Assembly (NCBI GenBank): GCA_009663005.1
Contig: VIGQ01000856.1
Coordinates: 1 to 12,817 of the forward strand
Length of the DNA: 12,817 bases
Direction of reading: 5' to 3'
Source: Actinidia chinensis
Taxonomy: Eukaryota > Streptophyta > Magnoliopsida > Ericales > Actinidiaceae
Shown: positions 1 through 7,839 of the stretch, in pieces
Position numbering within the stretch: the first letter of the stretch is position 1
Layout of the letters: each line of letters starts with the position of its first letter
Notes under the pieces: generated by a model
What the model was told of the DNA's origin: nothing
Databases searched by the model: none
Seen by the model: the letters and a program-made list of their open reading frames with translations, nothing else
Translations under genes and position numbers: made by a program

Positions 1-228
1 AATAAAGAGAATTCAGAGAAATAATAAAAAAAAGAAAAAGCGAAAAGGGTGAGAAAATATAATAACACTTCAAAGTGTTGGAAGTTGTTAGAACTCGATC
101 ACTTTAATTACAAGGCAAACGGTAGCATTTGGACATTGTATTGAGTCCAACTACATAAGACTGTAATAAAAATAAAGAGAATTCAGAGAAATAATAAAAA
201 TAAGAAAAAGCGGAAAAGGGTGAGAAAA
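1..228. repeat. Short direct repeat pair (1-57 and 171-228)
   Basis: The window opens with a segment starting AATAAAGAGAATTCAGAGAA that returns at 171-228 with only a few differences, 170 bp apart and in the same orientation. The 113 bp between them is unrelated, with a small perfect inverted repeat at 64-79 (arms AACACTT and AAGTGTT). The second copy ends just before the inverted-arm element starting near 237. The pair could be a local tandem duplication with a 170-bp period, or a partial retroelement end. The left limit lies outside the window, so neither can be shown. Confidence 0.7.
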
Positions 229-245
229 AAAAGTTCTTTAGACCA

Positions 246-461
246 TCTCCAACCCTCCCCCATTCCCTTATTTTTTTTTTCTATTTCTCCATTTTTTGAT
301 GTCCAATGGGTTCCCCTCAAAAAAAAAAAAATGGTGACAAAAATAGAAAAAAAAGTTCCATCTCCAATGGCACCCCCATTTTTTTCTCCATTTCTCCATT
401 CCCCAATTTCTTCTCCCAAATTTGGTGTCAAAAATGGAAGAAAAATTTTCATCTCCAATGG
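246..461 (+). repeat. Subterminal motif array, left arm (four TCTCCAATGG-like units)
   Basis: Four units start at 246 (TCTCCAACCC), 300 (TGTCCAATGG), 361 and 452 (both TCTCCAATGG), spaced 54 to 91 bp apart. Two are followed by GCACC and a run like CCATTT. CCATTTCTCC or TCTCCATT recurs between units. Repeated subterminal motifs of this kind are known in plant transposons as transposase-binding arrays; that role here is inference. The reading frames crossing this stretch are low-complexity and not credible proteins. Confidence 0.7.
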
Positions 462-926
462 CACCTCCATTTCTCCATTCCTTCATTTTTCCTCCAAATT
501 TGGTAAAAAATAGTGAGAAATGGGGAAGAAATTGAGAGAGTATTTTTTTTATTGGTGTGGAATAAAAAAATTTTAATTAAGATATAACTAAATATTTAAT
601 TTGTAACATTGTCTATTTTTTTTTTATCTTAATGTATGCTATTTATTTATCATTTTTTTGTTTATATATTATAATTTATTTTATTTGCTTTTTATTTCTT
701 TATTCCTTATTTTATATTCAATAATAAATAAGTTTACCGGGTTGGTCATAAATAATGTCGGATTTATTAATGAAGAATAAATGGGGGCTTGGTTGTAGTC
801 TTTTGAGTTATTTTTGTTTTTCATGTTGTTGTTTAAATAATGTAATGTTTTTTATATAATCTTTTTATGTAATTATTTTATCATAAGTTAAATATTTTAA
901 GTTAATTTGTTTTAATGCTATATTTT

Positions 927-961
<35 letters not shown>

Positions 962-1087
962 TAAATTATATAAATAGTTTGCTAAATTTAGTTTAATTAT
1001 CTAATTTTAAAAATAAATACTCATCCCAAATAAAGAAATGAAAAAATGAAGAAATGGAGAAATGGGAGAATGGAAAAATAGAGAATA

Positions 1088-1276
1088 CCATTGGAGACCA
1101 ACTCCATTTTTTCTTTTAAATTCAAAAAATGAGAAAATAGAGAAATGGGAGAATACCATTGGAGACTAAAATGGAGCAAAAATGGATAAATGGGGGAAAC
1201 TATTGGAGACCAACCCTATTTTTCTTCTAAATTAAAAATATAAAAAAAATAGAAGAATGGGAAAAACTATTGGAGA
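1088..1276 (-). repeat. Subterminal motif array, right arm (four inverted units)
   Basis: Four units, the reverse complement of the left array, start at 1088 and 1156 (CCATTGGAGA) and at 1200 and 1267 (CTATTGGAGA), spaced 68, 44 and 67 bp apart. Most are followed by CCAA or CTAA. GGAGAAATGG-like and GGGAGAATGG-like runs lie between them. Together with the left array they give four against four oppositely oriented motifs around the AT-rich core. Confidence 0.7.
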
Positions 1277-1367
1277 CCAAAGTATTTTTGCCCTATTTTT
1301 TCCAACTAAAAATGGGAGAATGGAGAAAAAAATAGGCAGAAAACACTATTATAGTTAGAAGGGTCTA

Positions 1368-1914
1368 TACACCAATTTTGTTTCTTCCAAGAAATGGTAA
1401 AAACATAAAAATGATTTGTTATATATTATTTTAACCAATGGTCTCTTTAGTTTTATCAAACCTTCACTTTTATTGTTATAGTTTTAATTTTAACAATTAG
1501 AATTGTCAAGGTTTAATTTAGTTTCCATGTCATACTAAGCCAATTTACATTACGAATTTGGATAACAAATTTGCACGTGAAGCTCACATGACAGTTTTTT
1601 AAAGAGAATTTTCACCACTACTAGTCCCTATAATTGGGTCAGAGTTTCACTATAGCTCTAAACAATGGCCGCGTGAGTTCTAGATTGTTAACAAATATTG
1701 AATGAGAGGTAACTCAAGATAAAATTGAAACTTTAGAATTTTAAGTGATTAAGTTGAAATTATATCCGATTAATGTGAAATTTACCCATCTATTATTGGA
1801 CGCATCAACGCCACGAAGTCGGTGGCAACAACCAAAGGACAACAATAAAGAAATTAACCAACCCATAAAAGCACGAGCAATTATTCATTAGACTAATCCA
1901 AAACCCTAACAGGA
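1368..1914. other. Non-coding AT-rich interval
   Basis: No reading frame, RNA gene or clear repeat was recognised here. Composition is typical of plant intergenic DNA. It separates the inverted-arm element from duplicated block copy A. Confidence 0.6.
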
Positions 1915-2030
1915 GAAAATCAATAAAATCCTACATAAAGAAAAAACTAGACGAAATAATTGTTAGATCTTGTGTCTCTTACAGACAGAAATAGTGTTTT
2001 AAACTACAAACCTAATAATACATCCAAAAA

Positions 2031-2580
2031 TCAAAATAATTGGTCCTCAAAAACACAAAAAGGATCCACCATTGCGCCGCTGCCGCGAATCCAAGAACTT
2101 CTTACCGGCAAATAAGTCTCCATCTCCACCGCCACTTTGCAGTCATCGCCCTACGCATTCACCTTACCTTGAGCTCTTCCATGAAGGCCTTGGATCTCGC
2201 ACGCTCACCCAACCTAACTCCTCCACAGGCACCGGTTCCCACCAAAACCCTCCCCAGCCAGAGATTTCTCTACTCCCTCTACACATCCGCGTACCTCTCT
2301 TTCCAATGCCCACCGAGGCCAACCGTACTTGTAACGCAATTCCCACCGAGAAACGGTTGGACAACCAGTGTCCGCCAGACGGGCTGCCGCAAAGCAAAAA
2401 CTTTTCAAGAAGGTGACACGGCGATCACCGCCACCGTCGACGCCACACAGGACGCCAGCTCGCCGGCCGTCTTGAACAGCCCTGCATTGCGCTTCGAAAA
2501 GGTGACTTGCAAACTGGCGACGTTTCTGTATCTTCTTGATTGCGATCCTTTGCCCTCCCCTGGGGTTTTCTTCTTCTCAT
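2031..2580 (-). pseudogene. Type I (M-alpha, AGL62-like) MADS-box pseudogene, copy A
   Basis: Type I MADS proteins are nuclear DNA-binding factors, many acting in female gametophyte and endosperm development. The minus strand starts MRRRKPQGR at 2580. It then shifts frame to RIAIKKIQKRRQ (2549-2514), shifts again to VTFSKRNAGLFKTAGELAS (2506-2450) and continues to VAVIAVSPS, ending at a TGA (2407-2405). These are the successive parts of a MADS domain. After ELAS the expected LCGVD reads CVAST, as two nearby compensating indels would give. A later frame gives FWWEPVPVEEL (2247-2215), which resembles the conserved C-terminal WWE-P-V/I-EL motif of M-alpha proteins. The end resembles MVDPFCVFEDQ, with a stop at 2033-2031. 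No intron is evident, as usual for M-alpha genes. At least four frame changes and one stop argue for a pseudogene, unless sequencing indels are to blame. The region is clearly GC-richer than its surroundings. The MADS assignment is strong; the subclass is moderate. Confidence 0.85.
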
Positions 2581-2637
2581 GGTCTCAGGGTCGAGAGTGC
2601 GTTGAGGAGAGAGAGATCGGGGGAGAAAGGACATGGG

Positions 2638-2645
2638 CTTATAAA
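2638..2645 (-). promoter_or_regulatory. TATA box of MADS copy A
   Basis: The minus strand reads TTTATAAG, about 58 bp upstream of the ATG at 2580. A start some 30 bp downstream would leave a short CT-rich leader. A CCAAT on the same strand lies about 30 bp further up (2678-2674). The spacing fits a plant core promoter. The matching place in copy B has no clear TATA. Confidence 0.45.
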
Positions 2646-2794
2646 GGTGTAGGGAGTGTGTCTTAAGGCAACAATTGGATCTAGCGTCCCGTATTTTCGG
2701 GTAGTTTTGTTTCAAGATTCGGTTGGTCCGAGGAAAGTTTTTGAATTTTTTTTTTCATTGGAGACCTGACAGAATGCGAAAAACATAAATTAGT

Positions 2795-3227
2795 CCAAAA
2801 AAATCTTCGAATAACAGATCCCATCCCCCTCCCCCCTACCCCCCCCCCCCTCCCCCCCCTCCCCACTCTACCCCCCAGGTGTCTCTTAAGTCGTTCATCC
2901 GGCTTCTCCTCAAAACAACGTGCCTTCGCAATCAGGCCAAAATCGAACCTCTCTCTCTACATCTCTCACTATAAAATACTTGTGGATACGTGTTGCGCAT
3001 GTGAATAGACACATTAATACTCTCCTCTCATCTAGGGGAAGAGAGAGGAAGTGTATCACGAGGCCGTATCGTCCCAATTTGTTGAACATCTTTCAAGTTT
3101 TAATGGAAGATCTGCTCGTGATTCGATAAGGAGAGAGAAGAGAGGAGACGGTGTTTTGCCGTTTGCTATGGGACTCGTTAAAGAGAGAAGGGAATGGGGG
3201 CCGTTAGAGAGCTTGACTGAAAGATTT
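2795..3227. other. Segment present only in duplicated block copy A
   Basis: Copy B runs directly from the equivalent of about 2795 (AAACATA) to the equivalent of about 3227 (AGGACCAGAGG), so this is an insertion in A or a deletion in B. It contains a C-rich tract and then fairly GC-balanced sequence. A 112-codon frame without stops (plus, 3036-3374) and an antisense one both cross it, but neither resembles a known protein, and the plus frame has no upstream ATG. The two ends show a weak inverted similarity (AGTCCAAAAAAATCTT against the complement of AAGATTTGAAAAGGACC), hinting at a small element without proving one. Confidence 0.4.
2820..2878. repeat. C-rich tract (G-runs on the minus strand)
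   Basis: Nearly all bases are C with scattered T and A, including a run of 12 or more C. The minus strand has many G-runs of four or more, which could form G-quadruplexes. It lies about 240-300 bp upstream of the ATG of MADS copy A on that gene's strand. Length is likely unstable and may be misassembled. Confidence 0.8.
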
Positions 3228-3327
3228 GAAAAGGACCAGAGGTTATTCTTTGAAATGATTTTGGTGATCTGGGCGACAGTTGGGGGGATGCCAACTGGGA
3301 ATGGAAAGTTTGATACACTCAACATTC

Positions 3328-3366
3328 TTAGGCAGGTTGGCCAAAGTTTTTTTTTTACAAAAAATG
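3328..3366. mobile_element. Truncated tip of the 6994-8184 inverted-arm element
   Basis: TTAGGCAG, then a T-run and ACAAAAAATG, matches the first 35-40 bp of the left arm of the element at 6994. The flank before it also matches (GGAATGGAAAG, then ACTCAA). The match stops at about 3366 and a different repeat starts at 3368. This is therefore a stub of that element at the equivalent site of the duplicated block. Confidence 0.6.
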
Positions 3367-3367
3367 C

Positions 3368-3481
3368 AATGTAATGTACATATAGGCTGGTAGTAAGCTT
3401 AAGGTGTGTCATTCCGAAGTGATGAAAATTATAGAACCTGCCCTTCTACCCACCTTCAGTGTGGTTTGATTTGATTAATAT
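3368..3481 (+). repeat. Dispersed repeat, copy 1 (pairs with 12136-12245)
   Basis: It begins AATGTAATGTACATA and continues through CTGGTAGTAAGCTTA, TGTGTCATTC, GTGATGAAA, CTTCT.TACCCACCTT and TTTGATT.GATTA, all in the same order at 12136-12245. The two copies are clearly related over about 110 bp and in the same orientation. No coding capacity or structured ends were seen. The family is unknown. Confidence 0.8.
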
Positions 3482-4638
3482 GTAGTTTAAAAAAGCCATC
3501 ATTACACAAGTAAACTTCACGATTTATACCAAAATCTCTGACTTCAATTCAGTTCATATTTTTTTCCGTTCGTGTAAATTGTTTTATGTATTTATAATCA
3601 CTAAAATATGTTACATCCATCCTATATTGTTTGTCAATTTAAAAATTCAACCAAAATATTTATATATTATATATCATATATATATCATATATTAATTAAT
3701 GATCTTTATGACGATAATTTTTTTTTTAGGAATTTTTTCCGAACTTTTCAATAGAGAACCCGAAAAAAAAAATATTTAAACTTTGATCAAACTGTGAAAA
3801 AAAGTTACTTAAAGATAAAAAAACTCGGAAAAAAAACTTAAAAAGATCAAAAAAAAAAAAAAAATATAAACAAATGGACTGAATTGTTAAAATATAATTA
3901 TCAAAATTTAAAAAGTTGAAAATCATAAATTATCGAGCTTTTTAAAAACAGTTTTTATCTACCTTTTTAAAGTTATTTTTGACTAATATGTTTAGAGAAT
4001 AGAAATTGTGACAAATATTCATTTTTTAGAATATAATAAATATAGCATCAAATTTCTATTTTTAACTAGCTAGTCAGTTTTAATAATAACACATAGACAC
4101 CTCCTTCAAACTTCAAAAGGACAAAACTCTATATTCTAATTTTGAGTGTGTTTGTCAAGAACTTAAGCGGTCTTATCACAACTTCTAAATTTGTTTTTAT
4201 TTTTGATGTTTTACACATTGTTGGTGAAATAAGTAAATTTAACATAAGTAATAGAAATTGAATAAAATAATGATGTTATGTTTGCTGTGGTGCATGGTTG
4301 TTGTGACTTAGAAATCCAAGTGAAGATAGTCATTCTTGGAAAACCATGATGCAATTCTTCTTTTCTTCTTTTTCTATTAGGAATAATAAGATGCAGGCTG
4401 TCCTAAAAATTCACGACACCAAATTCAGGGTTCATCTTGTTTTTTTCATAATCGCATCACACTCGTTTCATCATCTATCTATTTGATAATCAATCCTGAA
4501 ATGTCAAGGAAATCCCAACGATAGTTAGAATTCAATGACTACACAATCGAGATAGTATATTCGACTACAATCCCAAGTGCTATGACAGCTTATTTATCAA
4601 ATTATTCAACAAATAGGATAGATATGAAAACTTTGTAC
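3482..4638. other. Non-coding AT-rich interval with a TA-rich microsatellite
   Basis: No gene was recognised. It includes a degenerate (TA)n stretch at about 3659-3700 and A-rich or T-rich runs at 3719-3865. The 66-codon minus frame at 3726-3926 is phenylalanine-rich low complexity and not credible. Confidence 0.6.
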
Positions 4639-5172
4639 TCAGAACACAAACCCCAACTCTTTATATGCTTCTTCTCGAATTCTATAAGTTGCAGGTAATA
4701 GAGTTATTCCTATCATAGATGATGCACAAAAAATTGTATATTGTTCTCTTCTAAAGTTCATATAGGTTTGGCGTACTACGTGACTTTCCAAGTTTAACAC
4801 TCCAGATATAGTTTTTCCTTCCTCTATTTCACTCATACTGATTTTTTGAAAATGATATTAAAGATATTTTTTGCGGTAAAATAGAGAGTGGAAGTATCTT
4901 AGTGGCCATTCACCAATTTTTAATATTTTCAGAAATCTCTGATTCGTTACAGGAAATTATTGAGTTTCAAAAATTGAATTTCCAAAATTTAAAATAAATG
5001 AATGGTTTTCAGATTCACTATGCTTAAGTAAATTCGAAATATTTATTTTAAATTCTGGAAAACTCTTTTTAGGGCCAGGATTATGAGAACGATTTAAGTT
5101 TCTCCAAATACACAATCCAACATCAAGTTTTTGGCTGTATTTATTAAACTGACACCCAAACACAACTGTTAG
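4639..5172 (-). pseudogene. Decayed reading frame of unknown origin
   Basis: On the minus strand one frame stays readable from 5172 to 4639 (178 codons) with only two internal stops. That is unusual in DNA this AT-rich, where chance stops fall every 15 or so codons. The first part (no ATG; open after a TAA at 5175-5173) runs to a stop at about 4957. The middle part is short. The last part starts at an ATG (4836) and ends at TGA, encoding 65 residues: MSEIEEGKTISGVLNLESHV and onward, ending KELGFVF. The composition looks like a real soluble protein, with mixed charged, aromatic and aliphatic residues. I do not recognise the family. A retroelement or endogenous viral fragment is one possibility, with no direct support. 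Downstream frames (4380-4630) are heavily interrupted. Confidence 0.4.
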
Positions 5173-5465
5173 TTAAAGTAGTAAAACATCCCAAAAAGAG
5201 CTAGCGGATGAGGCTAGGTAATTGGATCGCACATCATTAGAAAGCTAGGATGCCGAGTATTCTTTTCTTTAGTTCTAGAATTTTTTTGGGAAACCAAACT
5301 AACAGTAGAATTTTTTCAAAAAAAATAAAAATTAGCAACGATACCCAATAAAGATAAACGTGTGTAAGGGAGCCCATGCATTTTCCCCAATAGTCAGCAG
5401 AATTTGCATAATTCTCATAATAAAACCATTCTCATGCACAACAACGGTAGTACACAACAACCGAA

Positions 5466-5732
5466 GGGGGTCGCTGATAGTCGATGGCAAGGGGGAAGGA
5501 TATAGGAGGCTGTATTTCACGCAAGGGAGACTGGGTTCGAGTATCGCCATCGGGCTGTGAAAGATTTCTCCATTGAATCTGGGTGGTGGGGCTGTGGGGA
5601 ACCACACTCAGCCCGGTTTGAAATATATCCTCTGGGTTAACCAGGGGATGGTTGTCCCCCTTGTGTTGTGGTTGTCGGGTCATAAAAAACAACCAAAACA
5701 ATGGAAAAAAAAAAAAACAAAAAAAAAAAGGC
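5466..5732 (+). mobile_element. SINE-like element (tRNA-type promoter, A-rich tail)
   Basis: A box-B-like GGTTCGAGTATC (5534-5545) follows a weaker box-A-like TAGTCGATGG (5478-5487) by about 46 bp, the spacing of an internal RNA polymerase III promoter. A GC-rich body follows (about 5580-5680) and then GGGTCATAAAAAAC and an A-rich tail to about 5732. This is the layout of a plant tRNA-derived SINE. Both boxes deviate from consensus and no convincing target-site duplication was found. It is not a functional tRNA, since no cloverleaf is evident. SINEs encode no protein and depend on LINE enzymes. Confidence 0.5.
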
Positions 5733-6009
5733 GTAGGATAGTAAACAAACAAAAAGAACAAGCAAGCCACGAACAACTTCATCATAAACAACAACCACTG
5801 TTAGACTCCTTGGTTAATTTTTTTTTTTTTAGTCTTGATGTCTCCTAGTATTAAAATGTTGTACCACTATACCAATCAAAAATTTTCGCTCGCTCACCTA
5901 AAGAAAAATTAGCCCAAATAATTCTTACGATATTATATACTTACAGACACAAGGGTTTTTTTACAACTACAGCCCCTATAATTAATCCCAAAATCAAAAA
6001 TAATTTTCC

Positions 6010-6637
6010 TCAAAACCACAGGAAAGGATCCACCATGCACCGCCATGCCGCTGACGGAAATCCAAAAATTATCAGGCAAATTGAAAGCAGAAAGAGAAAA
6101 CGGAAAAAGAACCAGAACCAACCAGAACCCACCCAGAGAAGAAAGAAAAAGAAGAAGAACACAGGAAAAGGGAGAGAGAAGGAAAAGGAAGAAAGGCGAA
6201 ATGATAAAGAGCTCCCCGACAAAAAGACATGACCCAAGAAACCCAAAAAGGAGCGGGAAAAAAAAAAAACATACAAAGACATGACAAGAGTTTGTCGCTA
6301 TCACTATAAAAACCCAAAGTAACTCTCCCGTGTAAAAATGAACACCGTGGCCAAAAGTCCTTACAGGAAATCCCTACGGAGAAGAAACCGGTTTTTTTGT
6401 TAACGACAGCATTCCGCCCAGCGGGCCTACCCAAAGGGCGAAACACGTTTCTGCACGGTGACATGGGCGATTACCGCAACATTCGACAGCCGCACAGGAA
6501 CGCACTCAGCTCGCAGCGGCCTCTTGAAAAGCCATGCCTTGCGCTCGAAAACGTGACTTGCAATTGGCTCGTTTCTGTACTCTTCTGATTTCAATACTTT
6601 GCGTCCCCGGTGGTTTTCTTATTCTAACTGGTCCCAT
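6010..6637 (-). pseudogene. Type I (M-alpha) MADS-box pseudogene, copy B
   Basis: Minus-strand homologue of the 2031-2580 gene. An ATG at 6637 gives MGPVRIRKPPGTQ then IEIRRVQKR, corresponding to MRRRKPQGR and IAIKKIQKR of copy A. This frame stops at TGA 6508-6506. In other frames HVFERKAWLFKR matches VTFSKRNAGLFKT, NVAVIAHV matches VAVIAVSP, and the end reads MVDPFLWF before TGA (6012-6010). Decay is heavier than in copy A, with substitutions at key MADS residues as well as frame changes. The expected middle and WWE motif region is replaced by a purine-rich tract (about 6066-6280). No TATA box is clear upstream. The assignment rests on alignment to copy A and on the MADS pattern. Confidence 0.75.
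6066..6280 (+). repeat. Purine-rich tract inside MADS copy B
   Basis: Over about 210 bp the plus strand is mostly A and G, with runs such as AAAGAAAAAGAAGAAG. The basic plus-strand frames here (6035-6232, 6045-6284) and the F/L-rich minus frames follow from this composition and are not credible genes. Copy A has ordinary MADS-derived sequence at the matching place, so the tract is either inserted or grew in copy B. Confidence 0.6.
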
Positions 6638-6993
6638 GGTTGAGATTGCGAGTTTGAGCGAGACGGAGAGCACGACCGAGTAGGAAGAAAATCAGGGTGT
6701 AGAAGGTGGGGGGGGGCGGTCCGGCTGTGCGCTGGTGTGGTGGTGTAAGCCCCGGCAATACATTGAATGTAGGTTCCCGGATTTTCGGCGGTAGGTTTGT
6801 TGCATGATTCGGTCTGCGTCCGAGGAAAGTTTTTGATTTTTTTTTTTTGGGCAAACTTTAATTTGAGACTGCTCGTGGAAACATATAAGGCCGTTTTAAT
6901 TTTTTCTAAAATGACGTTGGTGGTGTGTTTGTGACGCGTTGGAATTGCCAAAATGGAATGGAAAGGCTGAGTTGATATCACTCAATTTTGTTA

Positions 6994-7335
6994 GGCAGCG
7001 TTTGGCCCAACGTTTTTTTCTGTAAAAAATATTTCCCATTTTGAAGTGGGTTTAGCCTTAGTTAGCAAAAAGAACCCGAAGAACGACTTGTTTAAAAAAA
7101 TATACCGTATTTTTTTACGTGAGTTGTTTTACCCACATTTTGAATTTTTTAATCTAAAAATTAAAAAAAGCCCAAAATATTTCAGCAATCACCCCAATAG
7201 CTCATTACTCTTAACCTTCCCAAACTCAATCAGTAAAATCTGCTAATTTTAAGCTATTCGCGTGTTTCAATTTTTTACATGGTGTTAAATAAAATGCTAG
7301 CTACTGATATAGTGTTGTACAAGGAAACCGTTAAT
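6994..7335 (+). repeat. Left inverted arm of the 1.19 kb element
   Basis: Pairs with the reverse complement of about 7840-8184. The best-kept parts are the outer 80 bp and the GCTAGC-containing inner end at 7296-7314. The 66-codon plus frame at 7046-7246 lies wholly inside this arm and is taken as chance. Confidence 0.65.
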
Positions 7336-7649
7336 CAACTTTTATTGAGATGTTTTAGGTATTGTTTTTAAACATACTTGAAAAAATCTATTTTCAAAAT
7401 TAACTTTAGTCAATGTAAAAATAGTTTGTTGTTGCATTTTAAAAACAAAATTCAAGTTTAAAGAAAATTGGAGAGGCTTATGGGGCCAGCTGCCAACAGT
7501 CAACGTATATCCTATTAAGGCTTGGTGAAATATGTAAGGAGAGAATAAGAATGTAATTATCAATAATTTCTTTACTAATAATTAATTAAGGAGTCCAATT
7601 TTATCAATCCTATGATGATTGATAGATTGTTTTGCTATATAATAATGAG

Positions 7650-7762
7650 AGTTTTTTTGAGTTGATTGTCGGGCGGGAGGTGATAGAAAAAAGAGGAAAA
7701 GGTGACCGCGGGTGTGGAAGGTTGGTGCGGAACCCCGAAAAAAAGGGGGTACCCCCGTTATC
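7650..7762. other. GC-rich island with a perfect palindrome in the element's spacer
   Basis: Within the AT-rich spacer, 7668-7757 is markedly G- and C-rich (GTCGGGCGGGAGGTGATAG and onward). It contains the perfect 12-bp palindrome GGGGGTACCCCC (7745-7756). It may be a separate small insertion or a relic of the parent element. No coding frame is convincing. Confidence 0.4.
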
Positions 7763-7839
7763 AAATTTATATCTGTTTAATGAGAGATTTTAAAATATTA
7801 AGAAACTATATCTTTTTTTTTAATTTATTAGGAAAAAAA

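Larger units (their letters stand above)
237..1367. mobile_element. Non-autonomous DNA transposon remnant with long inverted arms
   Basis: About 1.13 kb in which the left arm (241 to about 600) is a diverged reverse complement of the right arm (about 980 to 1365). Seen directly: TCTCCAATGG-type motifs on the left face CCATTGGAGA-type motifs on the right, each among CCATTTCTCC/GGAGAAATGG-like runs. An inner stretch at 571-595 also matches the reverse complement of 984-1010. The outermost matching bases are TAGACC (239-244) and GGTCTA (1362-1367). The core (600-980) is very AT-rich and non-coding. From memory, plant PIF/Harbinger (Tourist-like) elements often have ends resembling GCATCTCCAA and a TTA target site. 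The left end (TTA, then GACCATCTCCAAC) fits this, but the right flank (TAT) does not repeat TTA. The family call is therefore tentative and the right terminus uncertain. Confidence 0.6.
1915..3366 (+). repeat. Duplicated block, copy A (pairs with about 5875-7030)
   Basis: By-eye alignment shows the same order of landmarks as copy B: CTTACAGACA (1979; 5940), AGGATCCACC (2071; 6025), GTGACTTGCA (2502; 6553), GGAAAGTTTTTGA (2732; 6824), GGAATGGAAAG (3298; 6953) and TTAGGCAG (3328; 6991). Identity looks like roughly two thirds to three quarters, with many small indels. The copies are direct repeats about 4 kb apart. Copy A holds about 430 bp (about 2795-3227) missing from copy B, and stops matching at 3366 inside a transposon tip. 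The left limit is soft. Confidence 0.75.
5875..7030 (+). repeat. Duplicated block, copy B (pairs with about 1915-3366)
   Basis: Same landmark order and orientation as copy A. It lacks the roughly 430 bp of A that lie between the MADS upstream region and the transposon tip. In place of the central and C-terminal MADS sequence it has a long purine-rich tract. Its right end runs into the full inverted-arm element, of which copy A keeps only the tip. Confidence 0.75.

Noticed and set aside
84..170. TGTTAGAAC near the left end, and again near 12544, as possible LTR starts
   Set aside because: No matching LTR pair, primer-binding site or polypurine tract was found, and the shared piece is only nine bases.
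183..513. Several frames rich in F, K, P and S near the left end
   Set aside because: They come from the T/C-rich and A/G-rich arm of the inverted element and are low-complexity in every frame.
246..1276. CRISPR-like array of repeated motifs
   Set aside because: Units are irregularly spaced, imperfect and mirrored on opposite strands in a plant-type genome, which fits a transposon and not CRISPR.
2040..2666. 208-codon plus-strand open frame opposite MADS copy A
   Set aside because: It is antisense to a clear MADS-derived sequence and GC-rich, which favours chance open frames. The encoded sequence resembles no family.
3036..3412. Over 100-codon frames on both strands at the end of copy A
   Set aside because: They cross the copy-A-only segment boundary and the transposon tip, the plus frame has no upstream ATG, and the two are mutually antisense.
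5432..5848. Frames of 66 to 120 codons on both strands
   Set aside because: They overlap the SINE-like element and its A-rich tail, are mutually antisense, and resemble no known protein.
5933..6464. Long F/L/S-rich minus frames and K/R-rich plus frames
   Set aside because: They are products of the purine-rich tract. The true homology on the minus strand is to MADS copy A at both sides of the tract.
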